Part shown: in pieces, positions 35,001 through 45,169 of the stretch
How the letters are laid out: each line of letters starts with the position of its first letter
Position numbering within the stretch: position 1 is the stretch's first letter
Assembly (NCBI GenBank): GCA_947000775.1
Contig: CAMQGK010000634.1
Location: forward strand, 16,574,501-16,638,500
DNA from: Pterois miles
Taxonomy: Eukaryota > Chordata > Actinopteri > Perciformes > Scorpaenidae
Direction: 5' to 3'
DNA: 64,000 bases
The notes under the pieces: generated by a model
The model's input: the letters and a program-made list of their open reading frames with translations, nothing else
The model's database searches: none
What the model was told of the DNA's origin: nothing
Translations under genes and position numbers: made by a program

Positions 35001-36932
35001 CCTCACTGTGTGGAAGTGACTGGGATCATTCCTCATCAGGCTTGACTTAAACATTGTTTTCCTAACTTAATGTAACAAAATTGAACAACTAAATACATAG
35101 ATGTAAATTTACTGAATTGTTATTTATTATTAAATAATAAATCATACACCAGAAAGGTAAAAAAAAATCTAAAATAAACAGGAATTATTTACATTGATCA
35201 CAATTGAAGTATGAATCTTTTTACTGTAGCAACAAACTGGTCAAAACTTAAACAGGAATTAAAATTTCTGTATATACTGTACTGTATATAGTGTATAAAC
35301 AGGTCGGCCCCATTGTCACTGATACCCGATCCAGCTAGTTGAGTCAATATCAGCCTGATATAATGATGATGATGATGATACTGGAGGTTAATAGCAGTTA
35401 AAGGATTTTTTTTTTATGGGCTTGATACACAGTTGACACAGGTGATATTAAGAAGTCTGTTGTTATTTTTTCATTATTAAAAACTGAATGACTACACAAA
35501 TGCTGAAAACACACCATACAGAGGCAAAGTGGGGCTCGCCGTAGTATTAATATTTCTCTGCGGCCGGGAGGCATATTCATGTTTTCAGGCAGGAAGTAAC
35601 GTACAGCAACATGTCACAGAAGTCACAGGACTGTTTCCGGGTATTATCTGACCACAATTCACTACCAAAACATACACTATCCCCAACTTTTAGTTTAGCC
35701 ACAGTTTGCAATAGAATCAAACGGCTGCAGCTCGGAGTGGCCGGCACAGGTTGTAGCTCAGGTGTGAAACAGCCTGTTTATGATCATTTGTTCCATGTAT
35801 TTTTGTCCTTTAAAGGATCAGCGTGTAACATGTTGGTTGATTGCAGAAATGAAATATTCATAACTATGTTTTTAGTAGTGTATAATCACCTTAAACTAAG
35901 AATTGTTGAATGAGCACTTCATAGCTAGACAGGGAGCAACCACACCACTAGATGTCGCCAAATGCAACACACTGTACCTTTAAACTGAACCTGACTCTTG
36001 TCACAGATATTTGGGGCTTTCTCGACTCATCCCTTCAGAGTGAGCGAACACTGCTACGGCACAGGAGAGACATTCCTCTACAGCTTCTGTCCCGAGGTCA
36101 AGGTTTGTACTGAGTTAGTTGAAGAACTCAGTTCGGGTATTTAGGTTTATTCTACAAATGGCAAAATCACAAGTGTTTGCTTTCGATTTTCAGGTGTACC
36201 GCTGGACGGGGGAGAATTCTTACTTTGTGAAGGGCAATACTGATTCTCTGCAGATGGGAGGAGGAGGGTAAGTATCTCTACCATCTACACTGCAAATTCA
36301 TGTTTGTTATAAATCCCTATAGCTTTTTTTATCTAATATTTACTAAATTATACTAAATACTGGATCTCACAAATTAACAGTATTTGATATTCAACCATCT
36401 TTGTTTAATACGTGCTAATCTAACTAACGTTATTAGCGTCTTACCTTGGAGCAAACAAATGTGTTTTTGTTGATCTTCGATGGATGGTCTTCCATATGGG
36501 TTAATCCATAGCCGACATCGCTCCTCTTGTGTTTTTGGCTTCAGAAAAGCAAAATAATACGACTCTCCCCATCTGCTGTCGGACTTGCAGGTTCCATACA
36601 TCCCACTGACAGCTTGACACGCCTCCTGTGAATAGTTATAGTTGTCTGACGTAGGATTGGACAGTGGCCATTCTAGGGAGGGGCTTAACGAAGGGCCAAT
36701 TACTAGCTAACTTTAATGTGTGTTTTTGGGACCAAGCATATGTATATCAGCAATCTAAACTTTAGTTTGCATCAACCTGTTTTCTCTTCTCTGCAGCGGT
36801 CAGCTGGGTCTGTGGCTGGACGCCGAGCTGTACCGAGGCACCACCACCAAATGCGCCACCTTCAACAACCAGCCACTCGCCGCCCAGCAGGACTTCAACA
36901 TCCACAGCGTGGAGGTCTGGACCTTTGAATAG
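17009..36932 (+). CDS. ncoa7: Nuclear receptor coactivator 7 (LysM/GRAM/TLDc protein), 16 coding exons
   Basis: Coding exons: 17009-17046, 24271-24428, 27438-27508, 28794-28901, 28987-29088, 30601-30723, 30922-31106, 31530-31684, 32588-33172, 33826-33997, 34087-34234, 34437-34562, 34696-34848, 36007-36102, 36194-36267, 36797-36932. All have AG/GT borders and join in phase to 809 residues plus TAG. The product starts MEKRDRKPGYFARLKRRR, like the basic N terminus of NCOA7. A LysM-like domain covers residues 86-130 (DSLNSIALKFNITPNKL), a GRAM-like region about 185-255 (VTPNNIMFDPHKSDPL), a variable acidic linker about 310-510, and a TLDc domain 658-809 (GTSLKTLYRS, YGTGETFLYS, GLWLDAELYRG). NCOA7 proteins bind nuclear receptors and V-ATPase and act in oxidative-stress and endolysosomal biology. 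The PQDLCPVYRPGEW segment and the neighbouring hint3 favour ncoa7 over the paralogue oxr1. Human NCOA7 is about 940 residues; the shortfall is in the linker. Confidence 0.93.
17163..17189. repeat. (AAT)n microsatellite at LINE tail
   Basis: About nine AAT units; it abuts the 3' end of the minus-strand LINE fragment at 17190-17700 and is probably its tail. Confidence 0.9.
17190..17705 (-). mobile_element. 3' fragment of a non-LTR retrotransposon
   Basis: On the minus strand, a decayed frame with GGRYRSTAATKKIYFHT and NNFTKFINTV resembles the short C-terminal end of fish LINE reverse-transcriptase proteins, followed by an untranslated region and an AAT-repeat tail. The frame carries stops or frame changes. 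It lies in ncoa7 intron 1. Confidence 0.55.
18318..18536. repeat. Imperfect hairpin (foldback) repeat
   Basis: GAAGGGCACATTGCATG and TATGATCTCAAAA...AGTAC...AATGCA on the left pair with TGCATTTTGTACTTTTGAGATCA and CATGCAACGAGCCCTTC on the right. The loop is about 90 bases. Probably a MITE in ncoa7 intron 1. Confidence 0.65.
19020..19829 (+). mobile_element. Tc1-like DNA transposon remnant with nested LINE
   Basis: The ends, AATCAGGCTTAACATT at about 19023 and the inverse AATGTTATGGCTGATCG at about 19804-19820, form an imperfect inverted repeat typical of fish Tc1-like elements. Between 19432 and 19665 a frame starting MGKDVSDFDKGQIVMAR, then LGQSISRTAALEGCSWSAV, matches the helix-turn-helix start of a Tc1-type transposase. 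The catalytic region is missing, so it is non-functional. A LINE 3' end (19131 to about 19345) is inserted between the left end and the frame. Confidence 0.8.
19131..19345 (-). mobile_element. Rex/L2-type LINE 3' end, nested in the Tc1 remnant
   Basis: The minus strand reads GGGACCAATAAAGGAATATC followed by (TTATC)n, the same 3' end as the plus-strand LINE fragment at 41228-41265. It is a 5'-truncated insertion, younger than the surrounding Tc1 element. Confidence 0.8.
19841..20241 (-). repeat. Dispersed repeat, inverted relative to 34893-35345
   Basis: Shares in reverse complement the blocks CAGGAATTAAAATT, TTGGTCAAAATTTAAAC and the end block AGGGATGC...ACTTTTTCAGTCC...GATACC with the copy at 34893-35345. 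The ending ACTTTTTCAGTCCCTATTC is typical of an abundant fish MITE. Confidence 0.7.
20250..21535. other. ncoa7 intron 1, no further feature seen
   Basis: No exon with splice borders and a recognisable product. Reading frames here (for example 20274-20546) have no bias or family resemblance. Confidence 0.55.
21537..21875 (-). mobile_element. tRNA-derived SINE (complete copy)
   Basis: On the minus strand GGGGGCGGCAGTAGCTCAG (A box), GGTTCAAGTCC (B box), the SINE body, a LINE-related tail (AATTTCCCCTCGCGGGAC) and (CTT)n. Same orientation as the copies at 986 and 7956. It sits in ncoa7 intron 1. Confidence 0.87.
21880..24268. other. ncoa7 intron 1, no further feature seen
   Basis: AT-rich with short homopolymers; no exon or clear repeat boundary recognised. 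Confidence 0.5.
24506..25693. mobile_element. Long copy of the GGCCA..TAAATAG repeat
   Basis: Ends GGCCACTAAATAGC and CCTATTTATGGCC are inverted. Internal blocks match 3713-4143, but this copy is nearly three times longer, with an extra stretch (about 24770-25480) holding a frame of 125 codons (24969-25346) that I do not recognise and regard as non-coding. Lies in ncoa7 intron 2. Confidence 0.7.
28355..28745 (-). repeat. SINE/LINE-tail-like repeat plus MITE end
   Basis: On the minus strand, GAAGCACTTTGTAATGG...GGTGCTATATAAATGGAGC followed by (TTAC)n matches the 3' tail of common fish retroposons. The stretch ends near 28745 with TTAATTGTGCAGCTCT, related to GAGCTGCACGATTATG at 17140. Confidence 0.55.
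28794..29088 (+). other. ncoa7: Exons encoding the LysM-like domain of ncoa7
   Basis: Two phase-0 exons (28794-28901 and 28987-29088), separated by an 85-base intron, encode the core LysM-like motif and the following KLFVPD strand, then a Ser-rich stretch. LysM-like folds in the OXR1/NCOA7 family are intracellular; binding to peptidoglycan is not expected here. Confidence 0.85.
29743..30553. mobile_element. MITE with CAGTGGTG(GAA) inverted ends
   Basis: Starts CAGTGGTGAAGAGTAACTAAGTAC and ends GAGTACTTCTTCCACCACTG. Subterminal ACTCAAGTACTGTA and ACTTAAGTAAAA motifs are repeated. The same family is at 43113-43622. A retroposon tail (AAAGTGCTCTACAAATAAAG with (TTA)n, about 30370-30436) has inserted in it. 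In ncoa7 intron 5. Confidence 0.75.
33190..33760. other. AT-rich low-complexity intron
   Basis: Between the ncoa7 exons ending 33172 and starting 33826; TTTAT/ATTTA-rich with no exon. Confidence 0.6.
34893..35345 (+). repeat. Dispersed repeat, inverted copy of 19841-20241
   Basis: Starts GGGATGCTCTAATCTGACTT then CAGTCCAGATACTGATAGAG; later CAAACTGGTCAAAACTTAAAC and GGCCCCATTGTCACTGATAC, all seen in reverse complement near 20 kb. In the intron between the first two TLDc exons of ncoa7. Confidence 0.7.
35815..35985. mobile_element. Short MITE of the 7830-8799 family
   Basis: AAAGGATCAGCGTGTAACAT at the left, TGTATAATCACCTTAAACTA in the middle, CCACTAGATGTCGCCAAATG and ACTGTACCTTTAA at the right. 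Confidence 0.7.
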
Positions 36933-38490
36933 CCTCGCCTGCTCCCAGCTGCTCCTACATTCGCTCTCTGTTCCAATACCCCCAAGTCTATTACGCACCG
37001 CCTGGAGGCCGACCTAGTTACCCCACAATGACACTAAATGTTCTGTGAGAGAGAAACCTGTGTTGTTGTTGTTGCATTGAATGGAAACAGAACGGTCTCC
37101 TGAGATGGGTTTGACCTGCGCTTAGATTGGGCCAGTTCACGTCTGGTTCCTCCTTCCTTCATAGGTGGAAGTGTGGGAAAATGTCGCTCTCAGTTCATTG
37201 GCTGCCTTAGACATGCGTCAAGGCCTCTTGCTTTCCCAGCATGCAGCCTGCCTTACCACCATGAGCTAAGAGGAGAGAGAGGAGATGAAGACTCCTGAGA
37301 AGATTTTAAGTGTGTATGAAAGAACAAGGTATCCCATAATGCTGTAGGCTAATTTGTGCAGAAATAATGATGAATTAGCATCTTTGGGAATGTATAGATT
37401 TTTTTTTTATGATGCAGTGAATTTAAAGGAAGTGGAAATTGCCAGGGAGATTTTTTTTTTTGGATCCTCCCATCATTAAATTAATTTTCAGAGCGGGAAA
37501 CGTTGTAAATGTTTACAATGGAAGTGTTACACTTCCTGTGAAGGTCGTCTTGTACTCTTATTTTTTGAGTTTTAGATGAACTGAACGTTCCATTGCATTT
37601 CATCACAACTACATATAATGTTTAAATCCTCCGTACAATCCAAAAGCAAGCGGTAAAGCCAGGTTTGCAGTGACCAAATATGTTCTATTTTAATTTCACA
37701 TTTGTTGTGAGCTCATCATACTTAATGAAATATTTTAGATTTTTTATTTTAAAATTTTATTTTTATTACATTCTGTTTTTACAAAGAATGGTCTGCTGTA
37801 TTTTTTTTTTTTAATGGTTGTACTTTTTATAGAAATGTTGTGTACCCAACAAGGACTAGAAGTGACTGTCAGTATTGAATTCATATCTCACGTTGACTGA
37901 CTTTTATCTCTTTATTTTCATTTGTGGTTGTCGTTCAGAAAGCCGGTAGACGTTTAACATGATGTCACTTTGCACTACAAGATTAATCCATGCTGTGTTG
38001 TGGCCCTGTGTAATTAAGCATTGCTTCAATGTAAAAATGTTACTGAATGCTATTTGATCACCACTACAGGAGGGACGCTTCCTTTCCAACCACAGGTCAG
38101 TCTCTGCTTTACTTAAAAATAGATGGAAAAGGGACAGTTTGTTTTTTTTTGCACTTTGGTATGCCACTAACTAAAAATCCAGATCTACTAACATGGAAAA
38201 AAACTTTCCTATATACCCTGTGTATCCGACACACAGGCTTGTAGTGCATGAATATGCGATACTGCAAATGTCTGACACCACTGTTATGATACCTGCCATA
38301 TTATCCACTACCGCCAGTGATCGCTTCATGTGAAAATGAGCTTTGTTGTCTTGTGTTGTGACTGTGAATGCTCCCTGAGTATTATTTCTTGTGAATCCAA
38401 AACTGCTGTGATATCACTAAGGATCTATTTATTGTGTTGTTATAGCAAACACATTTAAACCTAAATAAATGTTAAATATATACATATATG
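36933..38490 (+). other. ncoa7: ncoa7 3' untranslated region
   Basis: AT-rich sequence without introns follows the TAG. The AATAAA at 38464-38469 is the best poly(A) signal; cleavage would be expected about 15-25 bases later. The exact 3' end is inferred. Confidence 0.6.
38464..38469 (+). terminator. ncoa7: Poly(A) signal of ncoa7
   Basis: Canonical AATAAA about 1.5 kb after the stop codon, in a plausible 3' UTR. Confidence 0.6.
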
Positions 38491-39213
38491 TGAATGGGTT
38501 GTCTTGTTTATGTCAAAATTACAGTATATCTCTGTGTTTTTGCTCATCAGTAGGATTTAACATCCAGAATATATTAATATAATTTGATTTTACTGAAAAT
38601 TACCAGTAAGGTAATGGTGTCTTGTCAGGTTACTGTAAGACACCCTGATGAGGAAAAATGAAGCCAAGTAGCTGCAGTGAAGATGAACAAAGAGGTCTCA
38701 CTCCTTTTCTGTTTTCAGGCACCACAGTTTAATTTGTGAGACCTTAAAGTTCAAGTTTATCTATCAAATGCAGGACAGCTGCCACAAAGCAGTTGCCGGC
38801 AGTGAAAATCTGGGGTCTCAGGTGCTCTTAAATAATGCTCATTCAACATGTATATTAAAAAAAAGTCACACAAGTAAAAGCAAAATGAGAACTAAAGACA
38901 TAAAATAGTGCAAATTATATGGGCTGAAATATAAACAAAAATTATGTAAATTTAAATTCATGGTAGACAATTCTTCAAATCCATATTGAACTTAATTATA
39001 TTTTGACTGATTATATGTTATCTGCATACCAATCATAAATGTTTGTATTTGTATAACATATCTTAACATGCAAACAGTGTTGTTTATGTCTTAAACTTGG
39101 ATGACAATGGTTTGGTTCAAATCACAAAAAATATCTTGCTGCATCACACTAAAACTATCTGTATAACAAGAAATGAAGTCTGTGAATGTTCTCATTCATC
39201 CAGGTCATATTCA

Positions 39214-39405
39214 TTCTGGCAACAATTGAATCAAAGGCAACTGGACTTAGATTTGTCTCTGAAGACGTTTCGGCCCTTATCCAACTGGCTTCATCAGTTC
39301 GACCGCTACAGTCTGACTAGTCCCCACTAGTCTGACAAGTAAGGGAAGAAACGTCTTCAGAGACAAATCTAAGTCCAGTTGCCTTCGATTCAATTGTTGC
39401 CAGAA
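39214..39405. repeat. Near-perfect long inverted repeat (hairpin)
   Basis: Two arms of about 66 bases (39214-39279 and 39340-39405) are reverse complements with about three mismatches. The 60-base loop contains its own small palindrome (GACTAGTCCCCACTAGTC). The arms contain GAAGACGTTTC, a motif of a widespread fish repeat. It lies between ncoa7 and the hint3 locus. Confidence 0.9.
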
Positions 39406-39557
39406 CAAGAAATGAAGGGAGAACGAGGGAAATGTGTGAACCGCAGACTGATTAAACTGACCTTTTTCAGACATTTTTTGTTTCTTTGTGAATGTTTTAA
39501 GAAAGTGCACGGCATGATGTTATCGACCTACAGGTCAATATATCTTGTCTGCTTGAT

Positions 39558-39583
39558 AGATAGATAGATAGATAGATAGATAG
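39558..39583. repeat. (GATA)n microsatellite
   Basis: Six GATA units and a variant unit. Confidence 0.95.
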
Positions 39584-40121
39584 GTAGATTGACAGCTAGA
39601 TATATTGAGGTGGTACAGCAGCAATTTAGACTGATCACAAAAAAGTGCATTACTCATACAAACGACATGAGGTAGGTACAAAAAACAAAAAAAGTATTTA
39701 CAAATCTCTATATAATTGTACATACCTACAACTTAACACTGGACAGAAGAACTTTTAAAATAATAAAATAGAGTTAAAGATAGCTCTCTGTGGTGTAAAT
39801 TAAAAGTAAAATATGTGTTGTGCAAATTATTATAAAAGGTAACTAAATAGGTCACATTTTTTTCCTCTACAACACCAGTAATGTCTTTTAAACATTGTCT
39901 ATTTCTGTTTGAAGAGCCAGTAAAAGATGCCAATTGATTGCCTACAGTGTTTGGTGTAATGTGTTTTCGGGGGTAAAAAAAAAAAAAGAAAGAAAGAAAG
40001 AAAGAGTCAAGTCTCCTCGTAAACATAGACGATCTTCGGCACGTTACAGCCTGTAAACAGTCTTTACCGGCAGCGCGTGAAGGAGGAGACTACAGAGACA
40101 TTTCAAGAAAATATCGGAAAT

Positions 40122-40224
40122 ATGGCGGAAAACAAACCACATTCAAGTACAAAAACTGAGAAAATGTGTATTTTCTGTTTGATAGCCAACGATCAAGACA
40201 AAGAAACTGAAGTCATCAAAAAGG
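40122..40224 (+). pseudogene. Frameshifted second hint3-like first exon
   Basis: ATGGCGGAAAAC opens a frame that reaches MCIFCLIANDQDK. This aligns with CPFCQIATNQTD in exon 1 of the hint3 gene 1.7 kb downstream, including the CxxC pair. The stretch ends ATCAAAAAG|GTGAGA at a good donor in the position expected for hint3 exon 1. A run of four A at about 40200-40203 shifts the frame by one base and gives a stop (TGA) two codons later; without that base the frame would run to the donor in phase 0. No exon 2-5 copies follow; a LINE fragment lies next to it. It is either the relic of a tandem duplicate or a decayed alternative first exon. Confidence 0.6.
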
Positions 40225-40569
40225 TGAGATCCGGAAACAGAAAGTAGCTACAGTTGACTCAAATGCAGGTAGAGCTAAGCTCACCTTTAACTTACAGGAG
40301 GATATTACACTTTTATATCAGCCCTAATGTGGGTTAAATAAGTTTTGGTTTGGTTTGATTTCTTGATTTCCCAAACGTCCCCCACATTAATTAATAATTA
40401 AATGCTACCAAACAATAAAATATTCATGTATAACATAGCAGGAGCAGCATTCAGGTTTGACAAAAGAAATTCATTCATTTGATTTTAATGTAACTTTCAG
40501 CCACCTTCATCACATCCAGGTTATTGTTTTCCCTCAAACTCATTTTATACGGTATAAAGTTGTTGAAGT

Positions 40570-41285
40570 GTGAAGTACACACTAAATGAAGTACTGGACT
40601 GGACAACAAACTCCTCTGCACTCCATAAAAAAGGCCAGAGCAGGCTGTATCTGCTCAGGAGACTGAGGTCTTTTGGAGTGCAGGGGACACTCCTGAAAAC
40701 TTTTTATGACACTGTGGTGGCATCAGCCATACTTTATGGAGTGGTTTGCTGGGGCAGCAGCATCACAGCTGCAGACAGGAAGAGGCTGGATAAGATTATC
40801 AAAAGGGCCAGCTCTGTCCTGGGATGCTCTCTGGACTCAGTGCAGGTGGTGGGAGAGAGGAGGATGACGGCTAAGCTGTCATCCATGATGGAGAAGGACT
40901 CCCACCCCATGAGAGACACCATCAGAGCTCTGGAGAGCTCCTTCAGTGACAGGCTGCTACACCCTAAGTGTACGAAGGAGCGTTACAGAAGGTCCTTCCT
41001 GCCTGCAGCTGTTAGACTCCACAACCAGCACTGCTCCCAGTAAACCACAATCACAGTCACATTCACAACAAACTCACCGGACATAAGTGCAATAATGCAA
41101 TAATGACTTTATGTACAATTATATCACTGATATGATGGACACATTTTTTCTGTCTTTACTTTTTTCTTCTATTTTCTATTATGTATATACTAATTTATTT
41201 TATTGTATTGCTGCTGTAACGTGTAAATTTCCCCACTGTGGGACTAATAAAGGAATATCTTGTCTCTTTCTCTTTCTTCTTCTTT
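40570..41285 (+). mobile_element. 5'-truncated LINE (L2/Rex-type) with reverse-transcriptase C terminus
   Basis: A 157-codon frame (40570-41043) reads LDWTTNSSALHKKGQSRLYLL, then ILYGVVCWGSSITAADRKRLDK and RSFLPAAVRLHN, the characteristic end of fish non-LTR retrotransposon ORF2. The 3' UTR follows and ends in TTTCCCCACTGTGGGACTAATAAAG with a T/C-rich tail near 41285. The catalytic part of the polymerase is absent, so it cannot move on its own. The matching 3' end occurs in reverse at 19131. Confidence 0.88.
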
Positions 41286-41817
41286 CTCAGTGTAAGTCTA
41301 TGGATGAAAGTCTTTTTGGGCCTAATGACGTCACATGACGGACACAGAATTTGTAGTATCACCGTTTGGCCACTACGAACATTGGGATCAACAACCAGCG
41401 ATCTTCCTGGTGGCTGGCCCAGGACCTAATGCACCTAAATTTTCCCATAGAGTTAAAATGGGAAAATATGTCTGTAACTCTTTTGGTAAATCAACTTCCC
41501 CGAACAAACACCTGAATATTTAAATCATTTAGGTCTTAAAGATTTGTAGGCAGGAACGCAAATAAGCTATTAATTAACAATTTTAGGTTTTTATACAGTA
41601 TGCACACATAAAATGTTTTCCCTGATGTGATGTCTGATAAGTAATATTTAAGACTTTACGCGGGTCTTTGAACGCAGCAGTGGATACGCTCGATTAGCTC
41701 TGTGAGCGGCTGGTTGGCCTGACTCCTCCTGACCGCAGACACGCCCAGACAGACTTTACCGGTATTAAGACTCAACCACAGTGATGAGTTGTTATTAGAC
41801 ACAACTTTAGAAACGCA

Positions 41818-44588
41818 ATGGAGACTCAGGACGCTTCTGGGAGCGAAGACTGTCCTTTCTGTCAAATAGCGACCAACCAGACCGACACGGAAATCCTCCT
41901 GAGCGTAAGTACCGACTGCTCGTCCATGCTTAGGAAGTTAAACAGCTGACTGTCCCCCCGTGTCTCTCTCTGTCTCTGCTCAGGACGATGAGCTGCTCTG
42001 TTTCCGTGACACCAAGCCTGGCGCCGCACATCATTACCTTGTTATTCCCAGGACGCATATCGACAACTGCAAATGTCTCCAGGGGGACGACATACCTCTA
42101 GGTGAGGGACAGACCCTGCATCTATACATCTGGTCTGTTTCACAGTTTGGGAAAATAATAATAATAATAATAATAATGTAGCTGATGGTACACAAGCCTG
42201 TATACCCCCCAAAGTCAGATCATGTATATGTATCTTTCATGAAGCAAAATGTTAAATTAATTCATCTGTATGTGTGTTTTATTTTATTAATTATGTTTTG
42301 CTAGCATTTTTATTTTTTATGTTTTATTTATTTTTTTGTATTCTATTTATTTGGGTTATTTGGTTATTTTTTGGTACTTTGGGTTATTTATATATATTTT
42401 TAAACTTTTTACTTAATTTTGAACCATCATTCCCTGTGAAGATATGTCATTACATGTTATTTTGTCTTGGTAGTGGGGTGGTTGTGAGAAAATGAAAATG
42501 CTCTGTTAAATATCTGTGAATTATATTCTTTTTCTTAAATAACAACATTATTTAAAATACACTGAAACTGTGATGGAACTGTCCATTTTTATCTAATTTT
42601 TACTTCATATTATTTAATGCTTATTAGAAAACCCATATGGACTTATATGAATGTGATGAGTAATAATTTTATAGGGAAAATATATTCATATGTACTCTTT
42701 GTTTGTTGATAGTGGAGCAAATGGAAGAAATGGGAAGAAGAATACTGCAGAAGAATAAAGTCAGCAACCTGGATGATATCAGGTAAATGAATCTCCGCCG
42801 GAGCATTGACTTGTGATCAACTTTAAAATATTGTTCTGTGATGCTTTGATTTACAGGGATGATTTAGTTTTAAATATTTTAATCTGTATTTATGGCCTGT
42901 TTTTAAACCCACGTTGACTCTGAGCAGGTTGGGGTTCCATGTGCCTCCATTCTCATCTGTTCCCCACCTCCACCTGCACGCTCTGGCTCCGGCCAGTCAG
43001 ATGAACTTCAAGTCGCAGCTTCGCTACGGGCCTCAGTCTCACTGGTTCATCACAGTGAGTCATATATCTTGGATGGCTTCATGTATTTGTGGAGACCGGA
43101 GTGTGCCAATCAGTGGTGGAAGAAATATTAAGACCATTTACTTAAGTAAAAGTAGCAATACTACAGTGTAAAAATACTTTGTTACAAGTAAAAGTCCTGC
43201 ATTCAAAGTCTTACTTTAGTAAAAGCACAAAAGTATTTGCATCGAAATATACTTAAAGTATCAAAATTAGAAGTACTCATTATGCAGAATGGACCATTTC
43301 AGCATAGTATAGTATATTACTGAATTATATATAGGGATGCATGTGTTCATCACTTTAATGTTGCAGCTGGTGGAGCTAACTTTAAGTATTTTATATACTG
43401 CTGTGTAACTTAAAACTGTGATAATACATCATTATGTAGTAGCTGCTTTTTATTTTCTATTAATAATGTGAATATGCAGAGTAACTAATTACTTAAGTTG
43501 TCAAGGAGAGGAGTAAAAGTATAAAGTGACATAAAATGTAATTACTCAAGCAAAGTACAAGAACCTCATAATTCTACTTAAGTACAGTACTTAGTAAATG
43601 TACTTAGTTACATTCCACCACCGGTGCCAACACAATCATTTTAAAAAATTTTGGCTTTTTTGGTATACCATGATTGATAAAAAAAAAAAAAAAAAAAAAA
43701 TCATATAAATAAAATTAGTATTTTTTTTAATTTTGCCATTCTAAAAAGCTCTAGTAGCAATACTAAAACCTTGCTGTCTTAAAATTAAGAATATATTTCA
43801 TTTTTTTAATTACATTTTTACATGAACATATACTGTTCCTTGCTCTCCACTTTAATTAAAAGTTGCCTCTGTTTAAATTAAAAACATTCGGCCACAGAAA
43901 TTTTTAATAAGCAGCTTTTTTTTTCTCAGTCAATTAATCAAAGTTGTTATTATCCATTATAGGATGCTACTGATAACATTCAGACTCTAGACGTTGCATT
44001 CTCCTTCCACCGTTCTATTGCATTTACTTCACAACAAGTCGTTGCCAGGTACTTACCGTCAATACTGGCCATTTATCCATTTTTTTCACACTAATTGATG
44101 ACCCAGAGATACCACATGATACCAACGTCATTATATTGTTGGTTCAAAAGCCGTCATTCACATCAGATATCTTCCACAGAGATAAATAAAACATTCATTT
44201 TGGACCCGCCAATATTTTTGAAATGATTAATTCACAGTTATTTTCAGGGGAAGCCATACTTTTATTCAGCACTTTTCAAAAGGCTCTGTAGGTGTTTTTT
44301 TATATTTGTCTAAAATGTTATCAATTAATTCAATCATTAATTAAGTGATTATATGTCCCATAAAAATGGAGTAATTATTTTGTTAGCAAACTCCAGCTTC
44401 CCGATAGAAATGGCTGTCAAAATCAGAAATGAGCCACATTTTCTTTTCCGTGTTAACACCTTGTATGTCTTTTAATCATTTTTACACTGAATTACAATAT
44501 TGTGAATGCTGTATAAGTTCCTTGTTCTGCTCTGTTACAGGTCGACAAAGTGCTTTCTCAGTTGAGGACTCGCGGCAAGGTCAAATGA
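41818..44588 (+). CDS. hint3: Histidine triad nucleotide-binding protein 3, five coding exons
   Basis: Coding exons 41818-41904, 41984-42101, 42713-42782, 42928-43054 and 44541-44588 join in phase (GT-AG throughout) to 149 residues and TGA. The protein has CPFC at residues 12-15 (zinc-type CxxC seen in this branch), HHYLVIPRTHI in the nucleotide-binding core, and the histidine triad HLHLHAL with histidines 105, 107 and 109; the middle one is the expected nucleophile. HINT3 enzymes hydrolyse nucleoside phosphoramidates and acyl-adenylates. The order ncoa7-hint3 on the same strand matches the human locus. Human HINT3 is about 182 residues; the difference is a shorter N-terminal extension here. 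ATG at 41818 is the only start in the exon that keeps the CxxC motif. Confidence 0.94.
42154..42178. repeat. (AAT)n microsatellite
   Basis: Eight AAT units in hint3 intron 2. Confidence 0.95.
43113..43622. mobile_element. MITE with CAGTGGTGGAA inverted ends
   Basis: CAGTGGTGGAAGAAATATTAAG at the left and TTCCACCACCGG at the right, with repeated AAGTAAAAGTA subterminal motifs. Same family as 29743-30553. In hint3 intron 4. Confidence 0.8.
43950..44310. repeat. Dispersed repeat related to 1316-2200
   Basis: CTATTGCATTTACTTCACAA, CAGATATCTTCCACAGAGAT, GGACCCGCCAA and CTTTTATTCAGCACTTTTC in the same order as at the left end of the window. Confidence 0.65.
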
Positions 44589-45165
44589 AGAGATACAAAG
44601 AGTCTAACGGTGCAACGGTCTTCCTTTATATTGACAGGTTAATTATTGCCATCCCGCTTCACCGAGTGCAATTTTAAATCAGTTCTCTATCTGACTTGAC
44701 ATTTTTTTATTACTGAGTTACTGTATAATGGTGTATGTTCCTCTATGCTTCCTGATGATTCAGTTGTGAAGAAAAGTGGAAAAAAGTCCAAGAATATTGT
44801 TTTAATAATGAATCCTAGTCCAAACAAATGTCATGTTGGGCAATGAAGAGAGAATTACAGCTTTAAGGATATGTATTATTTATTTTAATTCAAATCCAGA
44901 GGACTAAATTGAAAACAGATAATGCATACCTGGATACTGTTTGAAAATCAATGTAATATATGCAGTATGTATTAATTTAGTATTTATCGGGAAGGGCAGT
45001 CTTTTTAGTCTGTATGTTTACATTTCTGTTTGACTTTTTGAAGTGGATCAATTGAAACAGCTGCTTATACCTTTGGTATCTTATATCTGATGCACTGGGA
45101 TACAATCTGTTTTAATGTCAATATAATATATGTCATTTTAATAAAAGATCTTGTCAGTTCTTTCT
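44589..45165 (+). other. hint3: hint3 3' untranslated region
   Basis: Follows the TGA without intron. AATAAA at 45140-45145 is the likely poly(A) signal. The end is inferred. Confidence 0.6.
45140..45145 (+). terminator. hint3: Poly(A) signal of hint3
   Basis: Canonical AATAAA about 550 bases after the hint3 stop. Confidence 0.6.
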
Positions 45166-45169
45166 GTGA

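Larger units (their letters stand above)
34696..36932 (+). other. ncoa7: Exons encoding the TLDc domain of ncoa7
   Basis: Four exons carry the whole C-terminal TLDc fold (TBC/LysM-associated domain, catalytic-like). The family is known to bind the V-ATPase and to modulate its assembly and protects against oxidative stress. The conserved GTGET and GLWLD segments are intact and the protein ends TFE before TAG. In mammals a short interferon-induced form starts just upstream of this region; I could not identify a matching alternative first exon. Confidence 0.85.

Noticed and set aside
17009..36932. Assignment to oxr1 rather than ncoa7
   Set aside because: Oxr1 shares LysM, GRAM and TLDc, but the YFARLKRRR start, the PQDLCPVYRPGEW segment and the hint3 neighbour fit ncoa7.
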